Below are positions 18,719 to 27,450 of a stretch of 64,000 nt of DNA, in pieces. The notes beneath the pieces are model-generated. The model worked only from the letters and a program-made list of their open reading frames with translations. It was not told where the DNA came from and made no database searches. The first letter of the stretch is position 1. Each line of letters starts with the position of its first letter. This DNA comes from UBA1757 sp045627385 (lineage in GTDB: Bacteria > Bacteroidota > Bacteroidia > Bacteroidales > UBA1402). The stretch lies in the NCBI GenBank assembly GCA_045627385.1, contig JAZQNO010000028.1:1-64000 (forward strand), written 5' to 3'. The translations under genes were made by a program, and so were the position numbers.

Positions 18719-20010
18719 TTCCCACCGAGCGGTTTGCTGCCCCTGTGGTTTCTCTTCTGGAAACCGTCGAAATTCCGGAGCTTACAGTGAACCGGCTCGT
18801 TTCCGGTGTGGAAATCCGTCATCGAAGGACGCATGCACCTTCTCTGATTCGGGTCGATCTGATGGTCCGAGCCGGTGTCATCTGGCAGGACCGTCCTCTG
18901 CTGGCCCGCCTGACCAATCTGATGCTGAAAGAAGGTATTCCGGGCAAAAATTCGGCTCAAGTGGCTGAGTGCCTCGACCAATACGGTGCATATCTCTATT
19001 CGGGCATCGAGTACGAATATGCCTACGTCACCTTGTGCACGCCACGCAAACATCTGGCTCAGACGGCCCTTCTTCTTCGCGACATTTTCTATTATCCCAC
19101 TTTTCCTGAAGAGGAACTTTCCATTCTGAAAGCCCAAAATTATCAGAACTGGCTCTTGGAAAAGGAAAAGGAACGCACTTTGGCCAGCTATCGGATGAAC
19201 GAACTGGTCTTCGGAAAGGACCATCCCTGTGGACATCGTCTGGCCGAAGCCGATTTCGACCGCGTCACCACAGAGACTGTCCGCGATTTCCACCGCCGGC
19301 ACTATCGTCCCGACCACTCGGTACTGATCATGACAGGCGATGTGCAGGATGCGGATATCGAACTGATGGACCGCCTGTTCGGAAAAGAACTGGCGCAATT
19401 TCCCTTTCACGAAGGTCGGAAATATGTCTGGCCGAGTCCCTGTCCGAGCGGGGAGAAGACGGCATTTGTCCCCAAGGCTTCCTCTCTGCAGGCGGCCATT
19501 CAACTGACCATCCCGGTGGCAGGCAAGGACCATCCCGATTTCGTGGGGCTGAAAGTGCTCAACACCGTGTTGGGCGGTTATTTCGGCAGCCGGCTGATGA
19601 CGGTGGTCCGAGAAGAAAAAGGCTACACCTACGGCATTGAATCCACTTTGACGGTTTTCAATGACGAGGCGTATATCGATATCTACACGCAGACGGCACT
19701 GGCCTATGTGCCCGATCTGACCGAATGCATCTGGCAGGAAATGGAGCGTCTGAAGCATGAAACGGTTCCCGACGACGAACTGCTGCGCGTGCGCCGTTAT
19801 CTGTCGGGAGAGTACGCACGTATGCTCGACGGTCCCTTCGCATTGGCCAACATTTGTCAGATGAGTTTGGAACAGGGCATCGAAATGCGTCGGTTCGAAT
19901 ACGAACTGGATGTGATGATGAAGATATCGGCCGAGGAAATCAGACAATTGGCTCAACAATATTTTGTCCGCGAGCGGATTTACGAGGTCCGTGCCGGTGG
20001 AGAATGCTGA
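18715..20010 (+). CDS. M16-family peptidase-like protein, zinc site absent
   Basis: A 431-residue protein with the two-lobed M16 (pitrilysin/processing-peptidase) layout. The N-lobe runs to about 210 (DFHRRHYRPDHSVLIMTGDV is the typical lobe end) and the C-lobe contains the R/Y segment FGSRLMTVVREEKGYTYGI. The catalytic HxxEH is missing: the helix that should carry it reads RLTNLMLKEGIPGKNSAQ. It therefore resembles the inactive partner of a two-subunit M16 enzyme or a stand-alone pseudoprotease. No signal peptide is evident. Translational coupling to kdsB (4-nt overlap) is unusual for this family and its role there is unknown. Confidence 0.85.
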   Translation: MIPTERFAAPVVSLLETVEIPELTVNRLVSGVEIRHRRTHAPSLIRVDLMVRAGVIWQDRPLLARLTNLMLKEGIPGKNSAQVAECLDQYGAYLYSGIEYEYAYVTLCTPRKHLAQTALLLRDIFYYPTFPEEELSILKAQNYQNWLLEKEKERTLASYRMNELVFGKDHPCGHRLAEADFDRVTTETVRDFHRRHYRPDHSVLIMTGDVQDADIELMDRLFGKELAQFPFHEGRKYVWPSPCPSGEKTAFVPKASSLQAAIQLTIPVAGKDHPDFVGLKVLNTVLGGYFGSRLMTVVREEKGYTYGIESTLTVFNDEAYIDIYTQTALAYVPDLTECIWQEMERLKHETVPDDELLRVRRYLSGEYARMLDGPFALANICQMSLEQGIEMRRFEYELDVMMKISAEEIRQLAQQYFVRERIYEVRAGGEC

Positions 20011-20011
20011 T

Positions 20012-21505
20012 ATGGAAAAGCAGTCGCAGTCATACGGTCAGATAGTCAGGTCTACGGGCATTTTCGGCGGTTCGCAGCTGCTGAACATGCTTATCGCCTT
20101 TCTGCGCAACAAGGTGGCCGCTTTGCTGATCGGCCCTTTGGGCGTGGGCCTGATGGGACTGTATCAGTCGGTGGTCGATTTCGTGCATTCGGTCAGCGAC
20201 TTGGGCTTGAGTTTCAGCGCTGTGAAAGATGTGTCCGAAGCGCAGGCATCGGGCGACGGCCAGCGCATTTCGCGCACGGCGCTCACTTTGCGGCGCTGGG
20301 TGCTGCTGACGGCTGTGCTGGGCGCCCTTCTCACCTTGGCTTTCTCCAAACAGTTGAGCCGGCTGGTTTTTGAGGACGAACAGCATGTCGTCTCCATCTG
20401 CATACTGTCTTTCTCTGTATTTCTGGCGGCGGTCTCCGCCGGCCAGCGGGCGTTGCTTCAGGGTATGCGCCACATCGGCGACATGGCCAAATCGTCCGTG
20501 CTGGGCAGCCTGCTGGGATTTCTGATTTCATCGGTGCTGTTCTGGCTGTTCAAGGAAGAAGGCGTGGTTCCCGCCCTGCTGGCCTCTTCGCTGGCGACCC
20601 TGGTCTTCAGCGGATTCTACGTCTGGAAAATGAAGATTCCGTCCATCTCGCAGACCTGGGCGGACACTTTCCGACAGGGACGCCAGATGGTGAAACTGGG
20701 CTGTTTCAATATGGCTTCTCTGATGGCCGCCACGCTGACCATGATGCTGGTGAAAAGCTACCTGGGAAAAATGTCGGATATCGAAACCGTTGGCCTTTTC
20801 CAATCGTCCTGGTCTGTCACGGCCATGTCGGTGTCGGCCATTCTGTCGGCCATGGCCACCGACTATTTTCCTCGTCTCTGCGCAGTCAGCCACGATTCGG
20901 AACAGATGAAACGCTATGTGAACGAGCAGCTTCACGTGGCCATTCTGGTATCGGTCTCTCTGGTCGTCGCCATGCTGCTGTTTTCGCCCCTGGTGCTGAG
21001 AATTCTCTATTCGGCCAAATTCATTCCAGCCGAAGGCATTCTGCGCTGGCAGATTCTCGGCGCCTTCCTGAAGGTGCTCAACTGGCCTCTCGGATTCGTC
21101 ATTCTGAGCAAGGGCAGGGGATTCGTTTTCATGCTGACGGAATTTCTCTGGTACGGACTCTATTTCGCTTTCTGTCTGCTCGGATGGCCTGTCTTCGGAC
21201 TGGAAGGCATAGGTATGGCCTATGTGGGCGCCCATATCCTCTACACGCCGGTGGTGGCCCTCATCGCCAAGCGTCTCTGCGGCTGGCGGCCCGACGCCAA
21301 AGACATCGGCCTCGGACTGGTTTCGCTGCTGTTTGTGGCTGCCGCCTTCGCGATGGCCGTCTTCTTGAGTCCGTCCTGGTTCAAATGGACGCTGTCGGCC
21401 GCCCTGTTGCTGCTGTCTCTCGTGTATTCCTTGTGGCAATTCAACCGCATCTGGCCGCTTGCTGTGGCTTGGAACAAACTCAAAAACAGACTGAACCATG
21501 GATAA
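20012..21505 (+). CDS. Wzx-type lipopolysaccharide flippase (MATE/MOP superfamily)
   Basis: A 497-residue inner-membrane protein with about 12-14 hydrophobic segments. Its N-terminus (GQIVRSTGIFGGSQLLNMLIAFLRNK) resembles O-antigen translocases, which flip lipid-linked oligosaccharide across the membrane. ATG 20012 lies one base after the M16 stop. The 3' end overlaps the following glycosyltransferase by 8 nt. The specific glycan is unknown; no Wzy polymerase or Wzz is seen nearby. Confidence 0.87.
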   Translation: MEKQSQSYGQIVRSTGIFGGSQLLNMLIAFLRNKVAALLIGPLGVGLMGLYQSVVDFVHSVSDLGLSFSAVKDVSEAQASGDGQRISRTALTLRRWVLLTAVLGALLTLAFSKQLSRLVFEDEQHVVSICILSFSVFLAAVSAGQRALLQGMRHIGDMAKSSVLGSLLGFLISSVLFWLFKEEGVVPALLASSLATLVFSGFYVWKMKIPSISQTWADTFRQGRQMVKLGCFNMASLMAATLTMMLVKSYLGKMSDIETVGLFQSSWSVTAMSVSAILSAMATDYFPRLCAVSHDSEQMKRYVNEQLHVAILVSVSLVVAMLLFSPLVLRILYSAKFIPAEGILRWQILGAFLKVLNWPLGFVILSKGRGFVFMLTEFLWYGLYFAFCLLGWPVFGLEGIGMAYVGAHILYTPVVALIAKRLCGWRPDAKDIGLGLVSLLFVAAAFAMAVFLSPSWFKWTLSAALLLLSLVYSLWQFNRIWPLAVAWNKLKNRLNHG

Positions 21506-22460
21506 GCCGCTGATTTCCGTCATTCTGCTCACTTACAATCAGGAGAACTATGTGGCTCAGGCCATCGAATCTGTGCTGGACCAGCAGACAGACTATCCTT
21601 ATGAAATCATCATAGGCGAGGACGCCTCCACCGACGGAACCGCCCTTGTCTGCCGCTCGTACGCCGAACGTTATCCCGATCGTATCGTGCTGGTGGAAAG
21701 CGCTTCCAACAAAGGCTTGCTGCGCAATTACTTCGACTGTCTGCAAATGGCCCGCGGAGAGTTCATCGCCGACTGTGCCGGAGACGATTTCTGTACCGAC
21801 CGCTACCATATCCAAAGCCAGACCGAATGGCTGCTGCAGCATCCTTCCTTTTCGGCGGTTTCGGCCGACTGGGAAGATTACGATATGGAAACGGGCACCC
21901 ATACGGTCCATCAGCCGGACATCAAAGCGGATATCTGCGACGAGCAGGAGTGGGGAAGGGCGGCGGCCGCCCGTTTTCTGGGGCGCACCCGCCGGCCGGA
22001 AGTGAGCCTGTCGGCCTCCATTTACCGCAAACAAATCATCTTGGAGGCGCTGACAGCCCATCCCGATCGTTTCATCTCCGACGACATGGTCTGCGAGGAC
22101 ATTTCGGTGACAGCCGCTCTGCTGATGGCCGGACCGATTGCCTATCAGGCGCACCCTTCTCAGGCCTACCGTCATCTGCCCGAATCGGTCAACCATTCGA
22201 AAGACCGCAGCAAATATTTCCGCTTCTGTGTGGGCGCCTTCTGCCAGACCATTGCCTGGGCTCGTTTTTTGGAAATGGAAGCGGCTGACATCCAGCCCTA
22301 TCTGAACGATCGCAGCGCTTACTATATGGATTTCGCTTTCCGCAGCCGAAATGCCTCAATGGCCCGTCAAATCAGGCAGGCGATGCGCAGCATCGCTTGC
22401 CGTCTGCCTTGGAAAGCCGCTTTGAAATACCGTCTCACCCTTTTGTCTTCCGCCAAATGA
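21498..22460 (+). CDS. Glycosyltransferase family 2
   Basis: A 320-residue GT-A enzyme. The N-terminus MDKPLISVILLTYNQE and the nucleotide-sugar motifs GEDASTDGT and DCAGDDFC (the DxD-like metal site) are typical of family 2. The C-terminal half is less conserved, and neither donor nor acceptor can be predicted. It overlaps the flippase by 8 nt and the next gene by ATGA, so the three are probably made together for one surface glycan. Confidence 0.9.
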   Translation: MDKPLISVILLTYNQENYVAQAIESVLDQQTDYPYEIIIGEDASTDGTALVCRSYAERYPDRIVLVESASNKGLLRNYFDCLQMARGEFIADCAGDDFCTDRYHIQSQTEWLLQHPSFSAVSADWEDYDMETGTHTVHQPDIKADICDEQEWGRAAAARFLGRTRRPEVSLSASIYRKQIILEALTAHPDRFISDDMVCEDISVTAALLMAGPIAYQAHPSQAYRHLPESVNHSKDRSKYFRFCVGAFCQTIAWARFLEMEAADIQPYLNDRSAYYMDFAFRSRNASMARQIRQAMRSIACRLPWKAALKYRLTLLSSAK

Positions 22461-23680
22461 AACGCCTGCTTATCCTGATGGAGTCGTACCGCCAGTTGGG
22501 TGGAATTGAACGTGTCAGTCTGCAACTGGCCCAATGGCTCGGCCCTTATTGTCGGGTCGGAATCCTGTCCATGAGCGATGGCGCTGTCCCCTTCGATTTG
22601 GATGACGGTGAAATCGATTTCTGGCAGTTCCCCGATTCATCTTCTGTGAATTCGGCTGAAAACCGCCGCTTCGCCGCCGCATTGATTCGCGAGCAGAAGT
22701 ATGAAATCGTCATCAATCAGGGCATCGTATCGGACGTGTATCTGGATTTCCAGGCCGATCCGAACTGCCGTTTTGTCAATGTCCTGCACAGCTGTATCGA
22801 TTGGCTGTATGTGAGACGCCATCTGATCGATTGGAAAGAGCAGGTGGCGGCCTGTCCGAGTTTGCGCAATGTCGGGCGCTATGTCTTTGTCAAATGTTTC
22901 CCTCATTGGTCGGAACGGAAGGTGAGCCGCGATTTGCGCGCCCAGATCGAAGGTGCCGCCGCGTTTGTGGTGCTGGCGCCCCAATACAAAAAGGAATTGG
23001 AGAAACGTCTGTATGGCGGGAAGGCTCAGCCGAAGCTATGCGCCATCCCCAATCCGGTCTGGCCGTTTCCGTTATCTGAGGACTGCGACGCATCCGGACT
23101 ACCCGTTGAAAAGCCTTGTGTGCTCTATGCCGGCCGCATGAGTCGCGCATACAAGCGTCTCGACCGTCTTATCCGCATTTGGAAGCGGGTTTCTCCGCAT
23201 TTTCCCGAATGGACCCTGCGCCTGGTGGGAGAGGGTCCCGACCGTCCCCGGCTTCAGCGGATGGTGGAAAAACTCGGCCTGACAAGTGTCGAATTCCGTC
23301 CGGTATGCCACGATGCTTCCCTTTACGAAGGCGCCTCTGTCTTCTGTCTGACATCCTCGTTCGAAGGAATGAGCCTTTCTGTCCTGGAGGCCCAGCGTGC
23401 AGGGCTCCCCGTGGTGGCTTTCGACATCAATGAAGGAATGCGTCTGGCGGTGGCTGACGGCGAAAGCGGATTCCTGGTGAAACCTTTCGACGAAAAGGCC
23501 TTTGCGCATCAGCTGAGCCTGCTGCTCGAAAACACTTCAAAGCGGCGTGAAATGAAGAAGGCCGCCTGCAGGCAGGCGGCCCTGTTCGATATGGAACACA
23601 TCGGACCGATGTGGCTGAAACTTTTCGAAGAATTGGGTTTTCCCTCCGAAAACGACTCTAAGGAAGGCCGTCAAGCCTGA
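22457..23680 (+). CDS. Glycosyltransferase family 4 (GT-B fold)
   Basis: A 407-residue retaining glycosyltransferase. The N-terminal domain starts MKRLLILMESYRQLGGIERV, where the G-G loop is typical of GT4. The donor-binding domain has LYAGRMSRAYKRLDRLI, LVGEGPDRPRL and the E-x7-E region SSFEGMSLSVLEAQRAGLPVV. The start is ATG 22457, overlapping the previous stop by 4 nt. The gene runs tail-to-tail into the DUF349 gene with a 10-nt overlap of the two coding ends. Near its 3' end (23559-23580) the coding sequence contains a perfect 10-bp inverted repeat. Confidence 0.9.
   Translation: MKRLLILMESYRQLGGIERVSLQLAQWLGPYCRVGILSMSDGAVPFDLDDGEIDFWQFPDSSSVNSAENRRFAAALIREQKYEIVINQGIVSDVYLDFQADPNCRFVNVLHSCIDWLYVRRHLIDWKEQVAACPSLRNVGRYVFVKCFPHWSERKVSRDLRAQIEGAAAFVVLAPQYKKELEKRLYGGKAQPKLCAIPNPVWPFPLSEDCDASGLPVEKPCVLYAGRMSRAYKRLDRLIRIWKRVSPHFPEWTLRLVGEGPDRPRLQRMVEKLGLTSVEFRPVCHDASLYEGASVFCLTSSFEGMSLSVLEAQRAGLPVVAFDINEGMRLAVADGESGFLVKPFDEKAFAHQLSLLLENTSKRREMKKAACRQAALFDMEHIGPMWLKLFEELGFPSENDSKEGRQA
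23559..23580 (-). terminator. Possible intragenic terminator for the DUF349 transcript
   Basis: A perfect 10-bp inverted repeat with a 2-nt centre (23559-23568, 23571-23580) lies inside the GT4 coding end. Read on the minus strand it is about 90 nt past the DUF349 stop and is followed by the T-rich TTCTTCATTTC. No intergenic space exists for an ordinary terminator. Confidence 0.35.
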
Positions 23681-25455
23681 GGCTCTTCTTCTTCCCGCTT
23701 GTCGATTTCCTGAATCTTCAGCACCAGTTTGTCGCGCTCCTGTTTGAGCTTTTCGACATTGCGGTTCATTTCTTCCAGCAGCGGATTTCCGCCTTTCTTA
23801 GAGGAAAGGGAGAAGAATCCCATATTGTTTTCGTAAGTCTTGATTTCGTTGCAGACGGTTTCATACTGACGCATCAGGCGGCTGCGTTCGTCCTGCGCTT
23901 TGCCGCCGCTTGCCGGACGCCGGCTGTCGGAACTGCCGCGGTTCGGACGGCGGCTGTCGCGACTGAGGTTGAGGCGGCTCATCAGCTGCTGGGTGGCCTC
24001 ACGCCAAGCCTCGTAGACCTTGTCCTTTTCGCGGAAAGGCACATGACCGATGGCATTCCAGCGGGCATTGAACTCGCGGATCAGGTCCATGCCGTTTTCG
24101 GGTTCGCCTTCGTAGGCCTTGACTTCTTCGATAAGAGCCTTTTTGGCGTCGAGATTGGTCTGTTCTTCCGATTTCTTGGAAGAAGAATTCTTCTGTTTCT
24201 GTTCGAAGAAATAGTCGCAGGCAGCCACGAAACGTTTCCAGATGGCGTCGGAATTTTTGTGGGGAACGGCGCCGATGGTCTTCCAGTCCTTCTGCAACTG
24301 GACCAGCACATTGGAAGTGGCGACCCAGTCGGTGCTGTCTTTCAGCGCTTCGGCCTGTTCGCAGAGCGCTTTCTTTTTCTCCAGATTGGCCATCATCACG
24401 TTCTTGGCATCCTTGTAGAAAGCGCTCTTGGCTTCGAAGAAACGGTCGCATGCGGTGCGGTAACGCTCGTAAATCTTCTGGTTCGATTTTTTCGGAGCAA
24501 AACCGATGCTCTTCCATTTTTCCTGAATTTCAATGATTTCCTGGGTCTTTTTCTCCCAAAGCTTCATCGAAGTCAGTTTGTCGAGTTCGATGGCTTCCAG
24601 CGCTTCGCAGAGAGCCGTCTTCTGATTGAGGTTTTCGGTCTCGTTTTCTTTGAGACGCTCGAAAAACTGCTGATATTTCTTGTTGATTTCGGTAGAGGCG
24701 GTTTTGAAACGCTGCCAGACCTCTTCGCGGATTTCCTTGGCCACCGGACCGATTTCACGCCACTGTTCGTGCAGTTCCTGCAGCTTGCGGAAAGCCACCA
24801 CCACGTCATTCTCGCCGACCAACTGTTCAGCCTGTTCACAAAGGGCAGTCTGCAGTTCGAGGTTCTTCTTCGAATCGTAGTCGCGGAACTCGTTGTACAG
24901 GCGCAACTGGTCGTAGAAGCGCTCGATTTCGGCCTGATATTTTTTCCAAAGCACATTCACCTGTTCCTGGGGCACTTCGCCAGTCTCTTTCCATTCCTGT
25001 TGGAGACGGCGCACCTCGTTGAGGCTTTTGTGGATGTCTTCGGTATTTTCGTTCAGTTCGTGGATGGTCTCGATGATGGTGGTCTTCTTGACAAAGTTGT
25101 CTTGCTTCTCCTTGGCCGCCTGAGCCAACTGCTCGGCACGTTTTTCACGCCAGAGGTTCAAATGTGATTTGAATTCGGTCTCCAAGGCGTTGTAGGGCTC
25201 CATATCGAAGTCTTCCACCGCATTTCCAGCTTCGACAAACAACTTCTTGGCCAATTCGATTTCCTGCTTCTGGTGCTTGTAGAAGGCGGCTTTGACCGAT
25301 TCGACCTTGCTGCGTTCCGGGTTTTCGGTTTCGACCAGAGTCTTGATGAAGGCGATGAATTCAGTGGCAGTATCGGGCATTTGGAGTTCCTGCTCGATGA
25401 CAGATTCTTCATTGACCGCTTCTGCAGTCAGTGGGGCAGTGGCGTTGTTGTCCAT
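23671..25455 (-). CDS. DUF349 domain protein, coiled-coil repeats
   Basis: A 594-residue, charged, helical cytoplasmic protein built from about five DUF349 repeats. Each repeat has a conserved W-x-x-I-G core, for example WREIGPVAKEIREEVWQRF, WKSIGFAPKKSNQKIYERY, WKTIGAVPHKNSDAIWKRF and WNAIGHVPFREKDKVYEAW. The C-terminal 110 residues are a basic linker (RRPNRGSSDSRRP) followed by a coiled coil. DUF349 proteins are widespread in Bacteroidetes and have no settled function. No enzymatic motif is seen. It is monocistronic with its own promoter. Confidence 0.88.
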   Translation of the reverse strand: MDNNATAPLTAEAVNEESVIEQELQMPDTATEFIAFIKTLVETENPERSKVESVKAAFYKHQKQEIELAKKLFVEAGNAVEDFDMEPYNALETEFKSHLNLWREKRAEQLAQAAKEKQDNFVKKTTIIETIHELNENTEDIHKSLNEVRRLQQEWKETGEVPQEQVNVLWKKYQAEIERFYDQLRLYNEFRDYDSKKNLELQTALCEQAEQLVGENDVVVAFRKLQELHEQWREIGPVAKEIREEVWQRFKTASTEINKKYQQFFERLKENETENLNQKTALCEALEAIELDKLTSMKLWEKKTQEIIEIQEKWKSIGFAPKKSNQKIYERYRTACDRFFEAKSAFYKDAKNVMMANLEKKKALCEQAEALKDSTDWVATSNVLVQLQKDWKTIGAVPHKNSDAIWKRFVAACDYFFEQKQKNSSSKKSEEQTNLDAKKALIEEVKAYEGEPENGMDLIREFNARWNAIGHVPFREKDKVYEAWREATQQLMSRLNLSRDSRRPNRGSSDSRRPASGGKAQDERSRLMRQYETVCNEIKTYENNMGFFSLSSKKGGNPLLEEMNRNVEKLKQERDKLVLKIQEIDKREEEEPQA

Positions 25456-25478
25456 AAGAGAGTTAGAAATGTTGAATG

Positions 25479-25509
25479 CAAATAAAACTAAAAAAAACGT
25501 GTTATCAAA
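25479..25509 (-). promoter_or_regulatory. Promoter of the DUF349 gene (TTTG-N19-TTTATTTG)
   Basis: On the minus strand TTTG (25506-25509) and TTTATTTG (25479-25486) are spaced by 19 bp. The start codon is 24 bp downstream. The -33 box overlaps the end of the upstream flippase gene. Confidence 0.5.
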
Positions 25510-26506
25510 CAGTCGGCTGATTTTTTTGCCGACTGCCTATAGCGGCGAGTCCCCAGGCGGCGAGTCCGCAGACTATGGTAAGCAAGGTGTTGAGCCCGTG
25601 GACGGTAAGGGCGAAAGTGCCGGCTTGGGAAGAGGAAATGCCGTAGAAAGTAAGGGTGAAGATGACCATGAAATGCCAGGCGCCTATGCCGCCCTGAACC
25701 GGCGCGACGATGCCGAAACTGCCCATCACATAGGCGGTGAACATGGCCATCCAACTCAGAGCGAAGGGCACGTGGAAGAAATACTGTCCCACATAGAAGG
25801 AAAGGAAATAGGACCCCCAGATCATCAGAGTGTTGAAGACGAACAGCCAGGGGTGCTTGAGCGTGCGGATGCTCAGCATGCCGGTCCACATCTGGCGGAA
25901 GAAATCGCGGACACGCTCCCAAACGGGGCGGGTCTTAAACCAACGGATGGCAAAAACGCAGATGAGTATCGCCAGAACGATGCCAAGCCACAACTTCCAC
26001 GACAGCAGTTTCCCGAGCAGGCGGGCGCCGGTCTCGGGATTTTCCTGCAGGAAATCGCGGAACACGTCCACCTGCATGACCAGGGCTGCCAGCGCCATCA
26101 GCACCAGGCAGAGGATGTCGAAGACACGTTCGGTAACCACCGTGCCCAATGTTTTGGAAAAATTCAGTCCGTCGTATTTCTTAAGGGCGCCGCAGCGGGC
26201 CACTTCGCCGATGCGCGGAAACAGCAGGTTGGCGCCGTAGGCGATGAACACCGACAGAATGGTCGTGCTGAGCCGACCGCCCGGGCAGACCGGGTCGATA
26301 AGCTGTTTCCAGCGGATGCCGCGGAATATCATAGGAAGCAGAAACAGAAGAAAATAGACTCCGACCCACGGCCAGCGCAGCCCCTGGGAAAGAATCTCTT
26401 TCATGGCGTTCAGGTCCATCTTGCGATAGACCAGCCAGAAAAGCAGGGCACCCAGAAGCAGGGGCAACAGCCATTTGAGAATCTTTTTCAATTTTTCTGC
26501 GAACAT
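25505..26506 (-). CDS. UPF0104 / lysylphosphatidylglycerol-synthase-type membrane flippase
   Basis: A 333-residue inner-membrane protein with about eight helices. Family signatures are FIAYGANLLFPRIGEVARCGALKKYDG near residues 90-115 and GSFGIVAPVQGGIGAWHFMVI near 255-275. These match the membrane half of MprF and the stand-alone YbhN/AglD relatives. The soluble aminoacyl-transfer domain is absent, so a lipid- or glycolipid-flipping or membrane-glycan role is more likely than lysyl-PG synthesis. ATG 26506 (MFAEKLKK) is preferred; an in-frame TTG two codons upstream is possible. Confidence 0.82.
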   Translation of the reverse strand: MFAEKLKKILKWLLPLLLGALLFWLVYRKMDLNAMKEILSQGLRWPWVGVYFLLFLLPMIFRGIRWKQLIDPVCPGGRLSTTILSVFIAYGANLLFPRIGEVARCGALKKYDGLNFSKTLGTVVTERVFDILCLVLMALAALVMQVDVFRDFLQENPETGARLLGKLLSWKLWLGIVLAILICVFAIRWFKTRPVWERVRDFFRQMWTGMLSIRTLKHPWLFVFNTLMIWGSYFLSFYVGQYFFHVPFALSWMAMFTAYVMGSFGIVAPVQGGIGAWHFMVIFTLTFYGISSSQAGTFALTVHGLNTLLTIVCGLAAWGLAAIGSRQKNQPTV

Positions 26507-26522
26507 TTCCAATTTATATTCC

Positions 26523-26530
26523 TACTTTTG
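26523..26530 (+). promoter_or_regulatory. -7 box of the ksgA-corA promoter
   Basis: TACTTTTG matches TAnnTTTG. It lies in the 112-bp divergent region shared with the flippase promoter and gives ksgA a leader of about 80 nt. Confidence 0.45.
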
Positions 26531-26554
26531 CCGCCGATAAGGCTTGGGCAGCCG

Positions 26555-26586
26555 CAAATGTACGTTTATTTGTCCACTTGCCCAAA
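26555..26586 (-). promoter_or_regulatory. Flippase promoter (TTTG-N20-TACATTTG)
   Basis: On the minus strand TTTG (26583-26586) and TACATTTG (26555-26562) are exactly 20 bp apart, matching both consensus boxes perfectly. Confidence 0.7.
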
Positions 26587-26618
26587 CATATGTTTCATTC
26601 TTTACGATACGCCTGTGG

Positions 26619-27431
26619 ATGACGACGGTGACACCGAAAAAAGCATTGGGACAGCATTTCCTCAAGGATTTGTCTGTGGCGCGTCGTATCGCTCAAACGA
26701 TTGATGCCTACCGCGGTATGCCGGTTCTCGAAGTGGGACCCGGCACGGGAGTCCTCACGCAGTTCCTCCTCGAGGCCGGACATCGTCTCAAAGTGGTCGA
26801 AATAGACCGCGAATCCATCGATTACCTGCACATCCATTTTCCGGAGTTGGGGGAGAACATCCTGTTTGAAGATTTCCTCAAGATGGACATGAAGCGCCAT
26901 TTCGGCGACGACGCTTTCATCCTCATCGGAAATTATCCCTACTGCATCTCTTCGCAGATTTTCTTCCGCCTGCTCGACTGCCGCGAGCAGATTCCCGTGT
27001 GTGTGGGCATGATTCAGAAAGAAGTCGCCCAGCGCATCGCTTCGCCGGCCGGCCACAAGGCCTACGGCATTCTGAGCGTGCTGCTTCAGGCGTATTACGA
27101 TATCGAATATCTGTTTACTGTCGACGAAAATGTCTTCAATCCGCCGCCCAAGGTGAAATCGGCTGTTGTGCGTCTGGTCCGCAACAGCCGTCAGAGCCTT
27201 CCCTGCGATGAGGCATTGTTTAAAAAAGTGATCAAGACGGCCTTCAACCAGCGTCGGAAGACCTTGCGCAATTCGCTCAAGCCCTTGCTGGGAAAAGATG
27301 CGGCCGTCTTCAGGCAACCGGTCTTTGACAAACGGCCCGAACAGCTTTCCGTGGAAGCGTTCATCGAACTGACCCAGTTGGTCAAAGCGGGCTTGGAGAG
27401 TCAGGAATCTCAATCAATCACCCAGGCATAG
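26619..27431 (+). CDS. ksgA: 16S rRNA dimethyladenosine transferase
   Basis: A 270-residue S-adenosylmethionine-dependent enzyme that dimethylates two adjacent adenines in helix 45 of 16S rRNA (A1518 and A1519 in E. coli). The N-terminal KKALGQHFLKD, the SAM loop LEVGPGTGVLTQFL and the catalytic IGNYPYCISSQIFF are diagnostic. The C-terminal helical domain includes AFNQRRKTLRNSLK. The start is ATG 26619 (MTTVTPKKALG); the upstream in-frame extension has no family similarity. corA follows 19 bp downstream, so the two probably form a short operon. Confidence 0.95.
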   Translation: MTTVTPKKALGQHFLKDLSVARRIAQTIDAYRGMPVLEVGPGTGVLTQFLLEAGHRLKVVEIDRESIDYLHIHFPELGENILFEDFLKMDMKRHFGDDAFILIGNYPYCISSQIFFRLLDCREQIPVCVGMIQKEVAQRIASPAGHKAYGILSVLLQAYYDIEYLFTVDENVFNPPPKVKSAVVRLVRNSRQSLPCDEALFKKVIKTAFNQRRKTLRNSLKPLLGKDAAVFRQPVFDKRPEQLSVEAFIELTQLVKAGLESQESQSITQA

Positions 27432-27450
27432 CCTGAAAAAACAGTAAACC

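Noticed and set aside
25505..26506. Lysylphosphatidylglycerol synthase (MprF)
   Set aside because: Only the membrane domain is present; the aminoacyl-transfer domain is missing.
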